In this document: in pieces, positions 26,784-36,543 of the stretch
Layout of the letters: each line of letters begins with the position of its first letter
How positions within the stretch are numbered: the first letter of the stretch is position 1
Assembly: GCF_964026545.1 (NCBI RefSeq)
Contig: NZ_OZ032156.1
Location: 744,001-808,000 of the forward strand
DNA from: Candidatus Tisiphia endosymbiont of Dioctria linearis
GTDB taxonomy: Bacteria; Pseudomonadota; Alphaproteobacteria; Rickettsiales; Rickettsiaceae
DNA length: 64,000 nucleotides
Reading direction: 5' to 3'
Made by a program: the position numbers and the translations under genes
The notes under the pieces: generated by a model
What the model was told of the DNA's origin: nothing
The model's database searches: none
The model's input: only the letters and a program-made list of their open reading frames with translations

Positions 26784-29362
26784 TTATAAACCAATATCAA
26801 CTTTTATATTTTCTATTTTTTCAAGTTCTCTTTTTATATTAGTCTTTATTTCTTCGATTTTACGATATTTTTCTGCTATTTCTTGTTGTTTTGGTAAATC
26901 AAATTCACCTGCTGTAGTAATTGGAATTTTGACTTCAATATTTCTTGTTCTTTCTATGGTTGGCTTATATTCCCAATTAAAGTTATTTTTATCTAATGCT
27001 TTTTGTAATTCAAACGATAGATATAAACAATCAAGATTATCACATTTTGGGATATACAATCTTGCATCTCCATTTATGCTAAATTTATGTTTTGACCTAT
27101 AAAAAACTGTGCCAGCATATCCATTGGTAGTAATCTGGATAGATTCAACCTCATGATCAAAATGATTTATATAACCTAAAACACCATCTTGTTTGGTGTT
27201 TGCTGAGTAGACAGGATACGAACCTTCATGTTCTTTAATATAAGTCTTAGTGTATTTTGCTACTCCCTTTTTTATATTAAAAATACCCTCTATTTTGATA
27301 CTTTTGCAACTTCCAATTTCATTCTCAATTTTATAAAGAACGCTATCTTGTAATGATTTGCTAAACTCATTACAGATCATTCCTAAATCCTTAATTATAT
27401 CGCTAAACTCACTAATTGAAACCATTTGGTCTGTTTCTCCAATAGCTAATTCAATTTTTTCTTCTTTACTCCACCATCTTTCTACAGACCAATTTTTATC
27501 ACTGTCAAATTCATTTATCGAAACTATCTTACATCTCTTATCATGATTAAGATTTGCAAAATACTTCTTATTACCCTTAAAAGCGTTATACAAATTAACA
27601 GCTTCTTTTAAGTCATCTTGCTCAATATCAAATCTATTTACATCTCTGCTTTCACCAATTTCACTAACTAAATAGGTGAATACTGGATTAGTCTGAATAT
27701 CAGAAATATCGAATTTTTTTGTAATCGCTAAAATATAAGTCTTTTTGGTCGTTGTAAAAAATGTCTTTAATGGCAAAGAAATAATTGCATCAATATAGCA
27801 ACTATCTAAAATATATTGCCTTAAATTTTTATCGTTCCGTTTATTAAAAATGCCGTCAGGCACAACTATAAAAGCCTTAGCACCTTTCTTAAGAGCTTTT
27901 ATAATCCACTCCATGAAAAGCCCCTCAATACCCATGGCATTTATCTTATAATAATTTTTTAACGTAGTATTTTTAGCTATCTCTTCTTTTAAATTACTAC
28001 TACCACTTGTTACATAAGGTGGGTTTGTTAAAATTAAGTCATATTTTTCTTCTTCTGCTTCTGAAAGTGTACCAAGTATTGAGTTTGTTTTTAAAATAAA
28101 ACTCTCATTAAATATTTTGGCAAATTCCCTAGTTAATCCAATATTATCTTTTATCAGTTCACAAAAATAAATAAGCATATTGGCTTTTGCTAAAATGATG
28201 GTTTTTTGCTCATCTTTATCAAAACCCTTATCAAAACCAACTATTTTAACTTTTTGTATTATTTTATTGTTTTCAACTTTAAAGAGCTTATCAAGATCGT
28301 TCTTTATAAATTCTAATGGAAATTTTCCCACTCCGCAGGCTGGATCACAAATAGTCATTCCTTCTTTTAGCTCACCTTCTGCCATTTCATTGATAGCACG
28401 GACAACTTTAATTGGGGTAAAGAACTGCCCCCAATTCTTTTTACTGATACTTTCTTTTAAAAAACTCTCGAATAACTTACTTTTAAAATCATGGTCAATA
28501 TGTTCAAGTTTTCCATAATTTTTAAATTTTTGGAGAACTTTTTTAAAGACTATTCCGTAACCATCAACAGCTTTTTGTTCTTTGCTGATAAATATGCTAC
28601 CATTTATTATGGTGGTCTTGTCTAGGGCATTTTCAGGAAACAGCTCTTTTATTTGTGGTCTGATAATATTTGCATAATGTTGTAAAACTGTATTAGTTTC
28701 ATTGCCTTCTTCATACATCCCAAGTAAAGTGTAAAAATTATAAGTACCTTGCAATATTTTTAAATCACTTAAATATTTGAATATAAATAATTCAACAAAT
28801 GTGTATAAGCAATTATCAGGGGTTGCACCGCTAACACTCCAAACATCTTGCCATATTTGTTTTGCTAAATCTGTTGGATTGACTAGTTCTTTTGGTAAAA
28901 TTCTATCATTTTTCTCATTTATTGATTGTATTATTTCATTGATAACTTTTGGTAAGTTTATATCTTTAGAATCAAAAGGATATTTAAAATCATTACCTTC
29001 TTCGGTTTTTACGGTATTACCAGTAGCAACATTAAACCATACCGTCTCTTTGGTATCAGTTGCAATAATTAATTTTGTTTTTAGTTTTTTGGCAACCTCA
29101 ATTTCTTGCAGAATGGCATTATTTTTTTTATCCTTGGTATTAAAATGTTCAGGTGATTTAAATTCCACAATAGCAATAACTTCTTTTTTTTGGTGATAAT
29201 GGCATCAACTCTCTTGTTTGATACATTCCCATAATCTATACTTCTTATTATATCAGATTTTTTTAAAGCACTAATAGTTGTTGAACCAATATTATAAAAA
29301 TTCCAACTCCCTATTTTTTGAGGATTCTTGATTAAATCTCTTTGCAGAAGTTCTTCGCTCAT
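26784..29362 (-). pseudogene. Single-chain restriction-modification enzyme (type IIG-like), split by a frameshift
   Basis: Two overlapping frames make one protein. The first (from ATG 29362, or TTG 29377) holds MSEELLQRDLIKNPQKIG and NKRVDAIITKKK, and runs out of frame at eight A (minus strand; T at 29184-29191). The second resumes directly with IVEFKSPEHFN, so Asp and E-x-K of a nuclease N-domain are on opposite sides of the shift; nine A would join them. The 794-residue second part continues with an N6-adenine methyltransferase (DPACGVGKFPLEF; NPPYVTSG) and one HsdS-like recognition domain (YPVYSANTKQDGVLGYIN, later LPKQQEIAEKYRKI). The methyltransferase could still be made alone from the GTG near 29168. 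Decay, phase variation or polymerase slippage could explain the run. Confidence 0.75.
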
Positions 29363-29489
29363 AATTAAATCATCCAATTGTTCAATAACAATTTAAAAGC
29401 CACATTATTGTTCCTTTAATTATATCCAAAACAAAACCTGTCAACAATAGATACTTTAATTTAAATTATAGCCTAACCTTAAAACGTAC

Positions 29490-29596
29490 TATAGTCAATT
29501 GATGAGAAGTTGGTGACGTCGTCGCTCAATGCTCGCCTATTACTTATAGGCGTCGCTCCATCGCTCCTAGCCCCAAATTCTCCTGAATTGACTATA
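29490..29596. repeat. Palindromic element, TATAGTCAATTGA family (intergenic, full length)
   Basis: 107 bases with ends TATAGTCAATTGATGAGAAG and TCCTGAATTGACTATA and the inner palindrome CGCCTATTACTTATAGGCG. It is nearly identical to the copies that are translated inside pheT and rsmA. Confidence 0.9.
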
Positions 29597-29601
29597 ATCA
29601 T

Positions 29602-29735
29602 GAGCGTTCACGGAAAAAAGTTAACGTACAAATCGTCATTGCGAGGAGCCGCTTTGCGGCGACGCGGCAATCCATAAAAGTTGATTAGAAATGGATTGCT
29701 TCATCGGCTATGCCTTCTCACAATGACGTTTGAGA
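29602..29735. repeat. GCGTTCACGG end followed by a complete CGTCATTGCGAG palindrome
   Basis: GAGCGTTCACGGAAAAAAGT at about 29602 leads into CGTCATTGCGAGGAGCCGC, GGCGACGCGGCAATCCATAA and the opposite arm GGATTGCTTCATCGG to CACAATGACG. This is the clearest complete copy of the intergenic hairpin family. It lies just beyond the 3' end of the autotransporter gene and directly after the TATAGTCAATTGA element. Confidence 0.8.
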
Positions 29736-29774
29736 CACATATACGCCGACGCTTGGCAATCCAATTTTTACTCT

Positions 29775-32700
29775 CTAGAAGTTCACTTTAACCTTCAAAC
29801 TACCTTGATGACCAATATATTTATCAGCAATGTGGGCATTATAGGTAACACCATATTCCATCATATTGGATTTCACAGTTAGACCAGTACCAACAGTAAA
29901 GGAAACCTTAGCAGGTTTAACTGATTTTGTTGGTAATGGTTCATTCATCCCACCTAACCTTGCATCAATTTTTGGTGATTTTCCTTTGAAATCATAATTA
30001 ACGTAACCATGCAATTCTGGTATTAGTAGTAATTGGTCAAGTTGGATGTTTGTTGCAGTCCTTAGACCCAAAATACCTTCAAATTTATTGTACGACGTCT
30101 TCTTAACAGTTAAGTTTTGGCATACTGTACCACTTTGCACATGACCGTCATCCATAAATTGTGAGTATCTTAGCCCAATGGTTGGCGTAATAGTTAACTT
30201 TTCAGAAGGTTGGTAATTATACCCGGTAAGTAGTTGCCCACTATAAGAAGTAGATTTATATTTAGCAACAGTTGTGCCTGTAGTAACTTTCTTATTATCA
30301 TCAAGAACTACACGTCCTTCTGCGTTTTTAACATCGGTTATGCCATATGATGCTACCGCTTCAGCAAAGAAATTGCTTGGGAATTTATATGAACCATATA
30401 AAGAGAAGAGATTAGTAGTACCGTTAGTTTTATCGCCAAATTTCAGATCTTTATGAGACATTTTTGTATCAATTTTGCTATAAGCTACACCAACTAGCAA
30501 GTCATCATTTATTAAACCATCAAAGCCAAATATACCACCAACCGATTTTGATCTATAACCACTAATTCCTTTTCGCATTTCTTGGTGACCAACGGCATAA
30601 AATGGACTACCCCATACTCCATACGTTACCTTATCATCATCACCCGATGCTACAGGCAGCATATTCACAGACCTTGAAGCAATTTGGGAAGCAACTTGAG
30701 AAATTGCTTCACTTACCATAAGTGCTAATTCCATTGAAATTGGATTTGTATTACCAGGTAATAGTTTATCCATTGCCAAAGCACGATTATCTTTATCCAT
30801 TAGACCAATCTCGCCCAAGTACTTAAAAGCATCACTATCTTTATCAGTTATATTATTCAACAGCTTAAGAAGAGTCGCTCTTTCAGATAAACGGCTAGCA
30901 GCATCAGGGTCTTGTGTTTTTGCTGATTCTTCATCTAATTCTATTACGTCTTTTTCTATAACTTTCTTATGAATGTCCTTTGCATGCAGGGTTAGATTGC
31001 TAGGATCAATAGTCCAGCTGACAAAGCGGCTTTGTTCATCGAGTTTCAAGTCAACTTTACTTGGATCCAAACTAACACCATTACAATCAACTGACGAAAT
31101 CAGAACATATTTAGTCTCATCAGGCATTTCACTAATATCCGTCTGTCCCGCTATTGTTACAACCAATTTGTCTAGTTGAGATAGATCCAATTTACCATTA
31201 CTCAGAATTTCTATATTACCACCATCTAACTTTGATGTGTCATAGAAACTGCGTAATTTTAGCTCTCCTGTCAATTTGGCAGTATTACCATATTTAACTT
31301 GGCTAGTTCCAAGATCCATGGTTAAATCTTTAGCGGTTAAATCACCAGTAATAGTTTGTTTTTCACCTAACATAATTATCTTGGCTTGATTGGCTGCAAT
31401 GCTAGCAAATTTAACGTCTTGTTCCAATATTACATACTTATCTGCAGCAAAGGTTACAGGAGCTGCTGACGTTACTTTTTCTTTAAACCAGACATTATCT
31501 GCTAATATTACCTCTCCACCATTAATTGGAGCATTAACCAAGGCTCCACTTTTAAACTGTATCTTGGATGAGCCTTCAGCATTTATTTCTTCCGAACCAA
31601 TTTGCGTGCTATAGGTAAACTTTTCCAATAACCTTGGTACTCCTGGTACGTCTATAGTTTTTTTCTCAGTACCAGCAAAAGTTGCTGTTTTCTTATCTTT
31701 AATGGTTATTTTTTTGGAGTAAACATCACCTTCCGCCGTAGAATTACTATCAAAAGTTACATCAGACAATCTAAACTCATTTGTTCCGAGATTGCCATGA
31801 GCAACACTATCATCCGAGTTAAACATTACTATACCACTATCCTTATTTGCGGTAGATATATTGGAATAAAAATTATTACCAATAATGCTGATTGTATGAT
31901 TACCTAGTAATTTAATCTCTTTTAATCTGTTACTCTTTGATCCAACATTACCGGCTGCAATGGTAAGATTGGCATTTAATGCTAGACTATGTATGCCATT
32001 GCCAGTTGTTTCAATATTACTTATAATGCTTTCCTCTTTTAAGGTTAAAATTGCCTCTTTAGAATTAGAGAATAAAACATTACCCGTTGAAATCTTCTTA
32101 GTAGCTTGTATATTACCTCCGGCGATTTCTATAGTACCGGTCTCTATTGGAATATTAAGGATCAGCTCTTGTGGGTTATTAAATCTAACCGTACCTTCTC
32201 CTGTAAGGCTCTTGGCAGTGAAATTTTTAGAAATCGCAGTAGTTGCACCTTTTAGTATCTTGATATCTCCTTTAGCATTGATTGAATCACCAAATGCGAC
32301 AGTACCAGCTTTAATTTGGATATTACCAACGGGACTCTTGTCACTCCCGACAACACCATCAATTCTGCTACTCCCATCGAATATTAAATTAACTGCCGTT
32401 CCGCCATTTTTGTTAATAGATCCTGTTGAATTAAACTTATCAGCAAAAGTTAAAGTCTGCGTTCCATTCCCTTGGATTTCAGTAATTCCATAATCACCAG
32501 TGGCTAATTTTACATTACCATTACCAGCTTGTAATAGTTTTAACTCTTTAATTCCACTTACTTCTCCATCCCCTGCAAACACTAAAGTTGCATTTTTACC
32601 CTTTTTGATATCACCACCGATTGTCTTCTGATGTGCCACCGTAACGGTACCTTCATGATTATTAAAATCTACCTCACCTGTGACACCCTTATTGGCAGCT

Positions 32701-35462
32701 AATTGACCATTACCAGTAAAAGCTACGCTACCAATCGAACCACCAACGGTACTATTGCCCCCATTAACAGTTACAACTTTTGTAACGTTACCATCCACAG
32801 TACCATTAGCAGCAAAAATCACATTACCACCAACGTTACCAGTTAACTGACCAGCAGCATTGAAAACTGCATTACCAGTGACGGTACCAGTTAACCGACC
32901 AGCAGCATCAAAAGTCACATCACCACCAACGTTACCTGTTAACTGACCAGCAGTAGCAAAAGTCACACCACCACCAACGTTACCAGTTAACTGACCAGCA
33001 GCATTGAAAATTACATTACCCGTAATATTATTAGCACCGCGGATAGTAAGTATAGTAGCCTTAGTAAAATTAACATCACCATCAATACCGTTTGTTGCTA
33101 CCGTACCATCTATATCTGATGTTATAGTATGAGCATATATGGTGGGGTCGATAGTAAGATCCCCATCACCAGAAAACTTCACTTCTTTTAACTTATTAAC
33201 GTCGGTACCTAATGACTGAGCTGCTGCTTTGGTAATCGTTAACATTTTACCATTATGGACAGAGTTTAATTCAACTATACCTTTACCATTTGCTACTAGA
33301 CCTGGGTCTAGAGTATTTGCTAAAGTTATAGTCTTGAGAACAGCAGTATTATCACTATTCTGTAAGATTAATCTAGCATCTGGATCCGAGAAATTAATTT
33401 GATCACCAACATTAGCTAAAATATTAAAATCACCATGTATTGCATCTAGTACGTAAGTTGCTGCACCAACACCGCCACCACCCGTTGCCCCAATATTAAC
33501 TGTAGCAATCTGGGCTGAGGTAGCACCCTCATCGGTAAATACCGCTCCCTTAATAACGTTTAACATAGGAACATGGTGTATATCAAATCTATCAGCATCA
33601 CGACCTGCGATAGTCACCTGACCACGTACATCCAATCTAGTCAGTGTATTACCAGCTGTTCCAAGAGTTTTTGCACCATTAGAATCTAAAGTTAAAGTGT
33701 GACCATTTGCACCCTCCAACGACACGATCCCGCCACCACCAGCAACTCCTGGTAAATGATCATAAAAGGTTATGGTGCTATCCACACCATCTGTAAGTAG
33801 TCGCAACTCCGAAGCTATATCTAAGAAATTAATTGCTACCCCTGGTCCTGCAGCTGCAGCAGCATCATTAAGAAGAGCAACATTACCAGCGGAAGCGTCT
33901 ATTGTCAGGAAACCAGCAGCAGGATCAGCAGTACCAATATTTATGGTTTTAATATTACCAATATTTGCATGGGTAGCTTTGAGTCTACCCTGAACATTTA
34001 AAGTACCATTAGCACCATTAGCTATTGTTGCATTAAATGTCTTAAGGTCACCCAATGCACCATTAAATGTTAGCGTTCCTCCTGCACCGAAATCAACTTC
34101 ACCTGCAGCTCCATTAGCTCCACCTCCAAAATCACCAGCAATTTTTACATTGCTGGCGTTAGCAAATTCAAGTTTTTTAGTATAAACGTTTCCCCCTAAT
34201 ATAACCTCTCCACCGGCATTAGCACCTATATTAATCTGGGCTAAAGCCAACGTATCCTCACCAATATTGCCAGTTACCCCACCAGCTCCCAAGAAAGTTA
34301 ATGTTCCCTTACCATCAACACCACTAATGTTCTTTATAGCACCATTAATGGTTTTATCAGCTGCCAACTTAAGTACAGATCCTGCGGTAAGCGTAGTATC
34401 AATAGCAAAAACATTACCACCTAAATTAACTTCTCCAGCACCTATATTTACCTCTAATAAAGAAGCACCAACATCACCAATATTTTCAGTTACTGTACCA
34501 GCTCCCAAGAAAGTTAATGTTCCCTTACCATCAACACCACTAATGTTCTTTATAGCACCATTAATGGTTTTATCAGCTGCCAACTTAAGTACAGATCCTG
34601 CGGTAAGCTTAGTATCAGTAGCAAAAACATTACCACCTAAACTAACTTCTCCAGCACCTATATTTACCTCTAATAAAGAAGCACCAGCAGCACCAATATT
34701 GCCAGTTACCCCACCAGCTCCCAAGAAAGTTAATGTTCCCTTACCATCAACACCACTAATGTTCTTTATAGTACCATTAATGGTTTTATCAGCTGCCAAC
34801 TTAAGTACAGACCCTGCGATAAGAGTAGTATTAGCAGCAGAAACATTATGGTTTATATTAACCTCTCCACCAGCTATATTTACTGTCGCTAAAGATTTAG
34901 TACCACCAATTTCTCCATTTACCGTACTACCAATTCCTAGGTTTAATATCCCCTGACCAACACCAGCACCATCTATGGCATTATGGACGGTGGTATTATC
35001 TGCTAGGGTAAGTGTAGCGGTTGCACCATTAAGCGTTACAGCCCCTAACCCTGTGTGATCTACTCCAGCAGATAATGTTAATGTAGTATTGTTATTAATG
35101 CTAGCAGTCATAGTATCTCCAAGACCACCACCTCTTAGTATATCACCTCCTATAGTAATATTGCGGTCTATCACGATATTACCAGGATTTGTTGCAGTTA
35201 TATTACCTATATTGCCAGCAGCACCACTTGCTGCATCAACTGTAAGGGTAACAATACCACCACCATCAAGAGCTTCATTAAATTCTAGGTTATCACCACC
35301 ATGAAAACCAGCAGTGTGAAGAATACTAAGAGTAGTATGGGTATTACCAATATTAACATCAGCAGCAGCAAAAGCCCCGCTGCTTCCCCCTATGCTTGAG
35401 ACAATGGAGGCAACTGACACGCTGGTCAGCAAATTTTTTAATAAATTTTGTTTTTTAGCCAT
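29775..35462 (-). CDS. Sca-family autotransporter, OmpB (Sca5)/OmpA-like surface protein
   Basis: 1895 residues. An N-terminal signal sequence (KKQNLLKNLLTSVSVASIVS to about residue 33, AFAA) is followed by a Gly/Asn/Thr-rich beta-helical passenger of about 1500 residues. Residues about 211-395 are three copies of a 73-residue repeat (VLKLAADKTINGTIKNISG), and residues about 811-894 are five copies of an 18-residue repeat (FNAAGQLTGNVGGNV). The last 285 residues form the autotransporter barrel (YGVWGSPFYAVGHQ, KGISGYRSKSVGG, ending HQGSLKVKVNF with a terminal Phe). Sca proteins mediate adhesion and entry into host cells. The leader and the neighbours ubiE-ubiB-xthA suggest Sca5, whereas barrel details such as DTKMSHKDLKFGDKT recall OmpA. 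The exact Sca type is not settled. Confidence 0.88.
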   Translation of the reverse strand: MAKKQNLLKNLLTSVSVASIVSSIGGSSGAFAAADVNIGNTHTTLSILHTAGFHGGDNLEFNEALDGGGIVTLTVDAASGAAGNIGNITATNPGNIVIDRNITIGGDILRGGGLGDTMTASINNNTTLTLSAGVDHTGLGAVTLNGATATLTLADNTTVHNAIDGAGVGQGILNLGIGSTVNGEIGGTKSLATVNIAGGEVNINHNVSAANTTLIAGSVLKLAADKTINGTIKNISGVDGKGTLTFLGAGGVTGNIGAAGASLLEVNIGAGEVSLGGNVFATDTKLTAGSVLKLAADKTINGAIKNISGVDGKGTLTFLGAGTVTENIGDVGASLLEVNIGAGEVNLGGNVFAIDTTLTAGSVLKLAADKTINGAIKNISGVDGKGTLTFLGAGGVTGNIGEDTLALAQINIGANAGGEVILGGNVYTKKLEFANASNVKIAGDFGGGANGAAGEVDFGAGGTLTFNGALGDLKTFNATIANGANGTLNVQGRLKATHANIGNIKTINIGTADPAAGFLTIDASAGNVALLNDAAAAAGPGVAINFLDIASELRLLTDGVDSTITFYDHLPGVAGGGGIVSLEGANGHTLTLDSNGAKTLGTAGNTLTRLDVRGQVTIAGRDADRFDIHHVPMLNVIKGAVFTDEGATSAQIATVNIGATGGGGVGAATYVLDAIHGDFNILANVGDQINFSDPDARLILQNSDNTAVLKTITLANTLDPGLVANGKGIVELNSVHNGKMLTITKAAAQSLGTDVNKLKEVKFSGDGDLTIDPTIYAHTITSDIDGTVATNGIDGDVNFTKATILTIRGANNITGNVIFNAAGQLTGNVGGGVTFATAGQLTGNVGGDVTFDAAGRLTGTVTGNAVFNAAGQLTGNVGGNVIFAANGTVDGNVTKVVTVNGGNSTVGGSIGSVAFTGNGQLAANKGVTGEVDFNNHEGTVTVAHQKTIGGDIKKGKNATLVFAGDGEVSGIKELKLLQAGNGNVKLATGDYGITEIQGNGTQTLTFADKFNSTGSINKNGGTAVNLIFDGSSRIDGVVGSDKSPVGNIQIKAGTVAFGDSINAKGDIKILKGATTAISKNFTAKSLTGEGTVRFNNPQELILNIPIETGTIEIAGGNIQATKKISTGNVLFSNSKEAILTLKEESIISNIETTGNGIHSLALNANLTIAAGNVGSKSNRLKEIKLLGNHTISIIGNNFYSNISTANKDSGIVMFNSDDSVAHGNLGTNEFRLSDVTFDSNSTAEGDVYSKKITIKDKKTATFAGTEKKTIDVPGVPRLLEKFTYSTQIGSEEINAEGSSKIQFKSGALVNAPINGGEVILADNVWFKEKVTSAAPVTFAADKYVILEQDVKFASIAANQAKIIMLGEKQTITGDLTAKDLTMDLGTSQVKYGNTAKLTGELKLRSFYDTSKLDGGNIEILSNGKLDLSQLDKLVVTIAGQTDISEMPDETKYVLISSVDCNGVSLDPSKVDLKLDEQSRFVSWTIDPSNLTLHAKDIHKKVIEKDVIELDEESAKTQDPDAASRLSERATLLKLLNNITDKDSDAFKYLGEIGLMDKDNRALAMDKLLPGNTNPISMELALMVSEAISQVASQIASRSVNMLPVASGDDDKVTYGVWGSPFYAVGHQEMRKGISGYRSKSVGGIFGFDGLINDDLLVGVAYSKIDTKMSHKDLKFGDKTNGTTNLFSLYGSYKFPSNFFAEAVASYGITDVKNAEGRVVLDDNKKVTTGTTVAKYKSTSYSGQLLTGYNYQPSEKLTITPTIGLRYSQFMDDGHVQSGTVCQNLTVKKTSYNKFEGILGLRTATNIQLDQLLLIPELHGYVNYDFKGKSPKIDARLGGMNEPLPTKSVKPAKVSFTVGTGLTVKSNMMEYGVTYNAHIADKYIGHQGSLKVKVNF
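32780..33030 (-). repeat. Five short in-frame repeats in the autotransporter passenger
   Basis: The plus strand shows GTTAACTGACCAGCAGCATT recurring about every 54-57 bases, which encodes FNAAGQLTGNVGGNV with small changes (GRLTGTVTG, GTVDGNVTK at the end). The period is a multiple of three, so copy number could change without breaking the frame. Confidence 0.85.
34278..34840 (-). repeat. Three 219-base tandem repeats in the autotransporter passenger
   Basis: CCAGCTCCCAAGAAAGTTAA recurs at about 34281, 34498 and 34717, a period of 219 bases (73 codons). The copies differ at only a few positions, pointing to recent expansion or gene conversion. A more diverged partial copy follows. Confidence 0.88.
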
Positions 35463-35485
35463 ATATTTTTATCATATTCCTATTA

Positions 35486-35588
35486 AAAATCGTCATTGCG
35501 AGACCACGTTAGTGGTCGTGGCAATCCATAAAATGTTTAGAAATGGATTGCTTCGTCGTGTGGTTTCCACACTCCTCGCAATGACGTA
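35486..35588. repeat. Dispersed CGTCATTGCGAG palindrome upstream of the autotransporter
   Basis: Begins CGTCATTGCGAGACCACG and ends CTCCTCGCAATGACG, with inner complementary pieces ACCACGTTAGTGGT and GTGTGGTTTCCACAC. It lies 25 bases upstream of the autotransporter start, so it would sit in or next to that gene's promoter region. Confidence 0.8.
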
Positions 35589-35751
35589 TGCGTTTAAAAA
35601 TCGTCTTAAGTAGCACTCTTATACGATACACCAAATCTAGTACAACATTTCTTTAATTGTACAATATGCTATCATATACACTAGGTCATGTCAATGACAT
35701 TGCCTCAATAAATTTAAACGCAGGTGTAATTGCGAGAAGGTGCGACAATTT

Positions 35752-36543
35752 TTAAACATAGGCGTCTAATGTTAAAAAATAAGGCACATGATCAGAAGGT
35801 TGAAGCCATCCCCTAGCTTCTGATAAGGAGCTGACCGATAACATCTTATCTTGTAAGTTACAACTAGTCCAAATATGATCTAATCTACGTCCCCGGTTAG
35901 ATTTTTGCCAGTCTATGTTTCTATAACTCCACCAAGTATAAAATTTTTGATCATACGGTACGAAATGACGGCTACTATCGATAAAACCCAGGGAAGATTG
36001 TAACTCCAACAAGGTTGAACGCTCTATATCTGTATGGCTAACAACATTCCGCAATTGACGACTCGACCATACGTCATGCTCATATGGTGCGATATTTAAG
36101 TCTCCTGTTATGATCATCTTACTATTTTTACTACGATTATTAGTCAACCATTGTTGTACTAATTCTAAATATGCCAATTTATGTTTAAATTTCTCATTGA
36201 TCTTTACATCAGCTATATCTCCACCAGCTGGTACATAAAAATTATGGATTTCTATACCCAGAACTTCAACTGCTACATGCCTTTTATCACTATTATATAA
36301 TTCAAGGGAGAATCTATTAGTAATAGGAATTTTCGATAAAATTGCTACTCCATTATAAGATTTTTGCCCTGAATAATATATATGATTATAACCCATATCA
36401 TTAATAGCTTGATGAGGAAATAACTCATTAACTGTTTTGGTCTCTTGGAGAGATATAATATCAGGCTGATGTTGATCAATTAGCTTCTTAAGCAAATTAA
36501 GTCGCAAACGTATAGAATTAATATTCCAAGTTACTATTTTCAT
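35752..36543 (-). CDS. xthA: Exodeoxyribonuclease III
   Basis: 263 residues, standard length. The signature motifs run in order: TWNINSIRLRL, LQETKT with the metal-binding Glu, YNGVAILSK, GDLNIAP, and the C-terminal LDHIWTS and SDHVP with catalytic Asp/His. It is an apurinic/apyrimidinic endonuclease and 3'-exonuclease of base-excision repair. It overlaps ubiB by 4 bases (ATGA) and is the last gene of ubiE-ubiB-xthA. Confidence 0.95.
   Translation of the reverse strand: MKIVTWNINSIRLRLNLLKKLIDQHQPDIISLQETKTVNELFPHQAINDMGYNHIYYSGQKSYNGVAILSKIPITNRFSLELYNSDKRHVAVEVLGIEIHNFYVPAGGDIADVKINEKFKHKLAYLELVQQWLTNNRSKNSKMIITGDLNIAPYEHDVWSSRQLRNVVSHTDIERSTLLELQSSLGFIDSSRHFVPYDQKFYTWWSYRNIDWQKSNRGRRLDHIWTSCNLQDKMLSVSSLSEARGWLQPSDHVPYFLTLDAYV

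Noticed and set aside
34278..34840. Possible CRISPR-like array
   Set aside because: The repeat unit is 219 bases, coding and contiguous, with no unique spacers and no cas genes.
34267..34956. Plus-strand open frame of 229 codons with internal repeats
   Set aside because: It is the complement of the 219-base repeats in the autotransporter. The period being a multiple of three keeps all frames open, and the minus frame has signal peptide and barrel.
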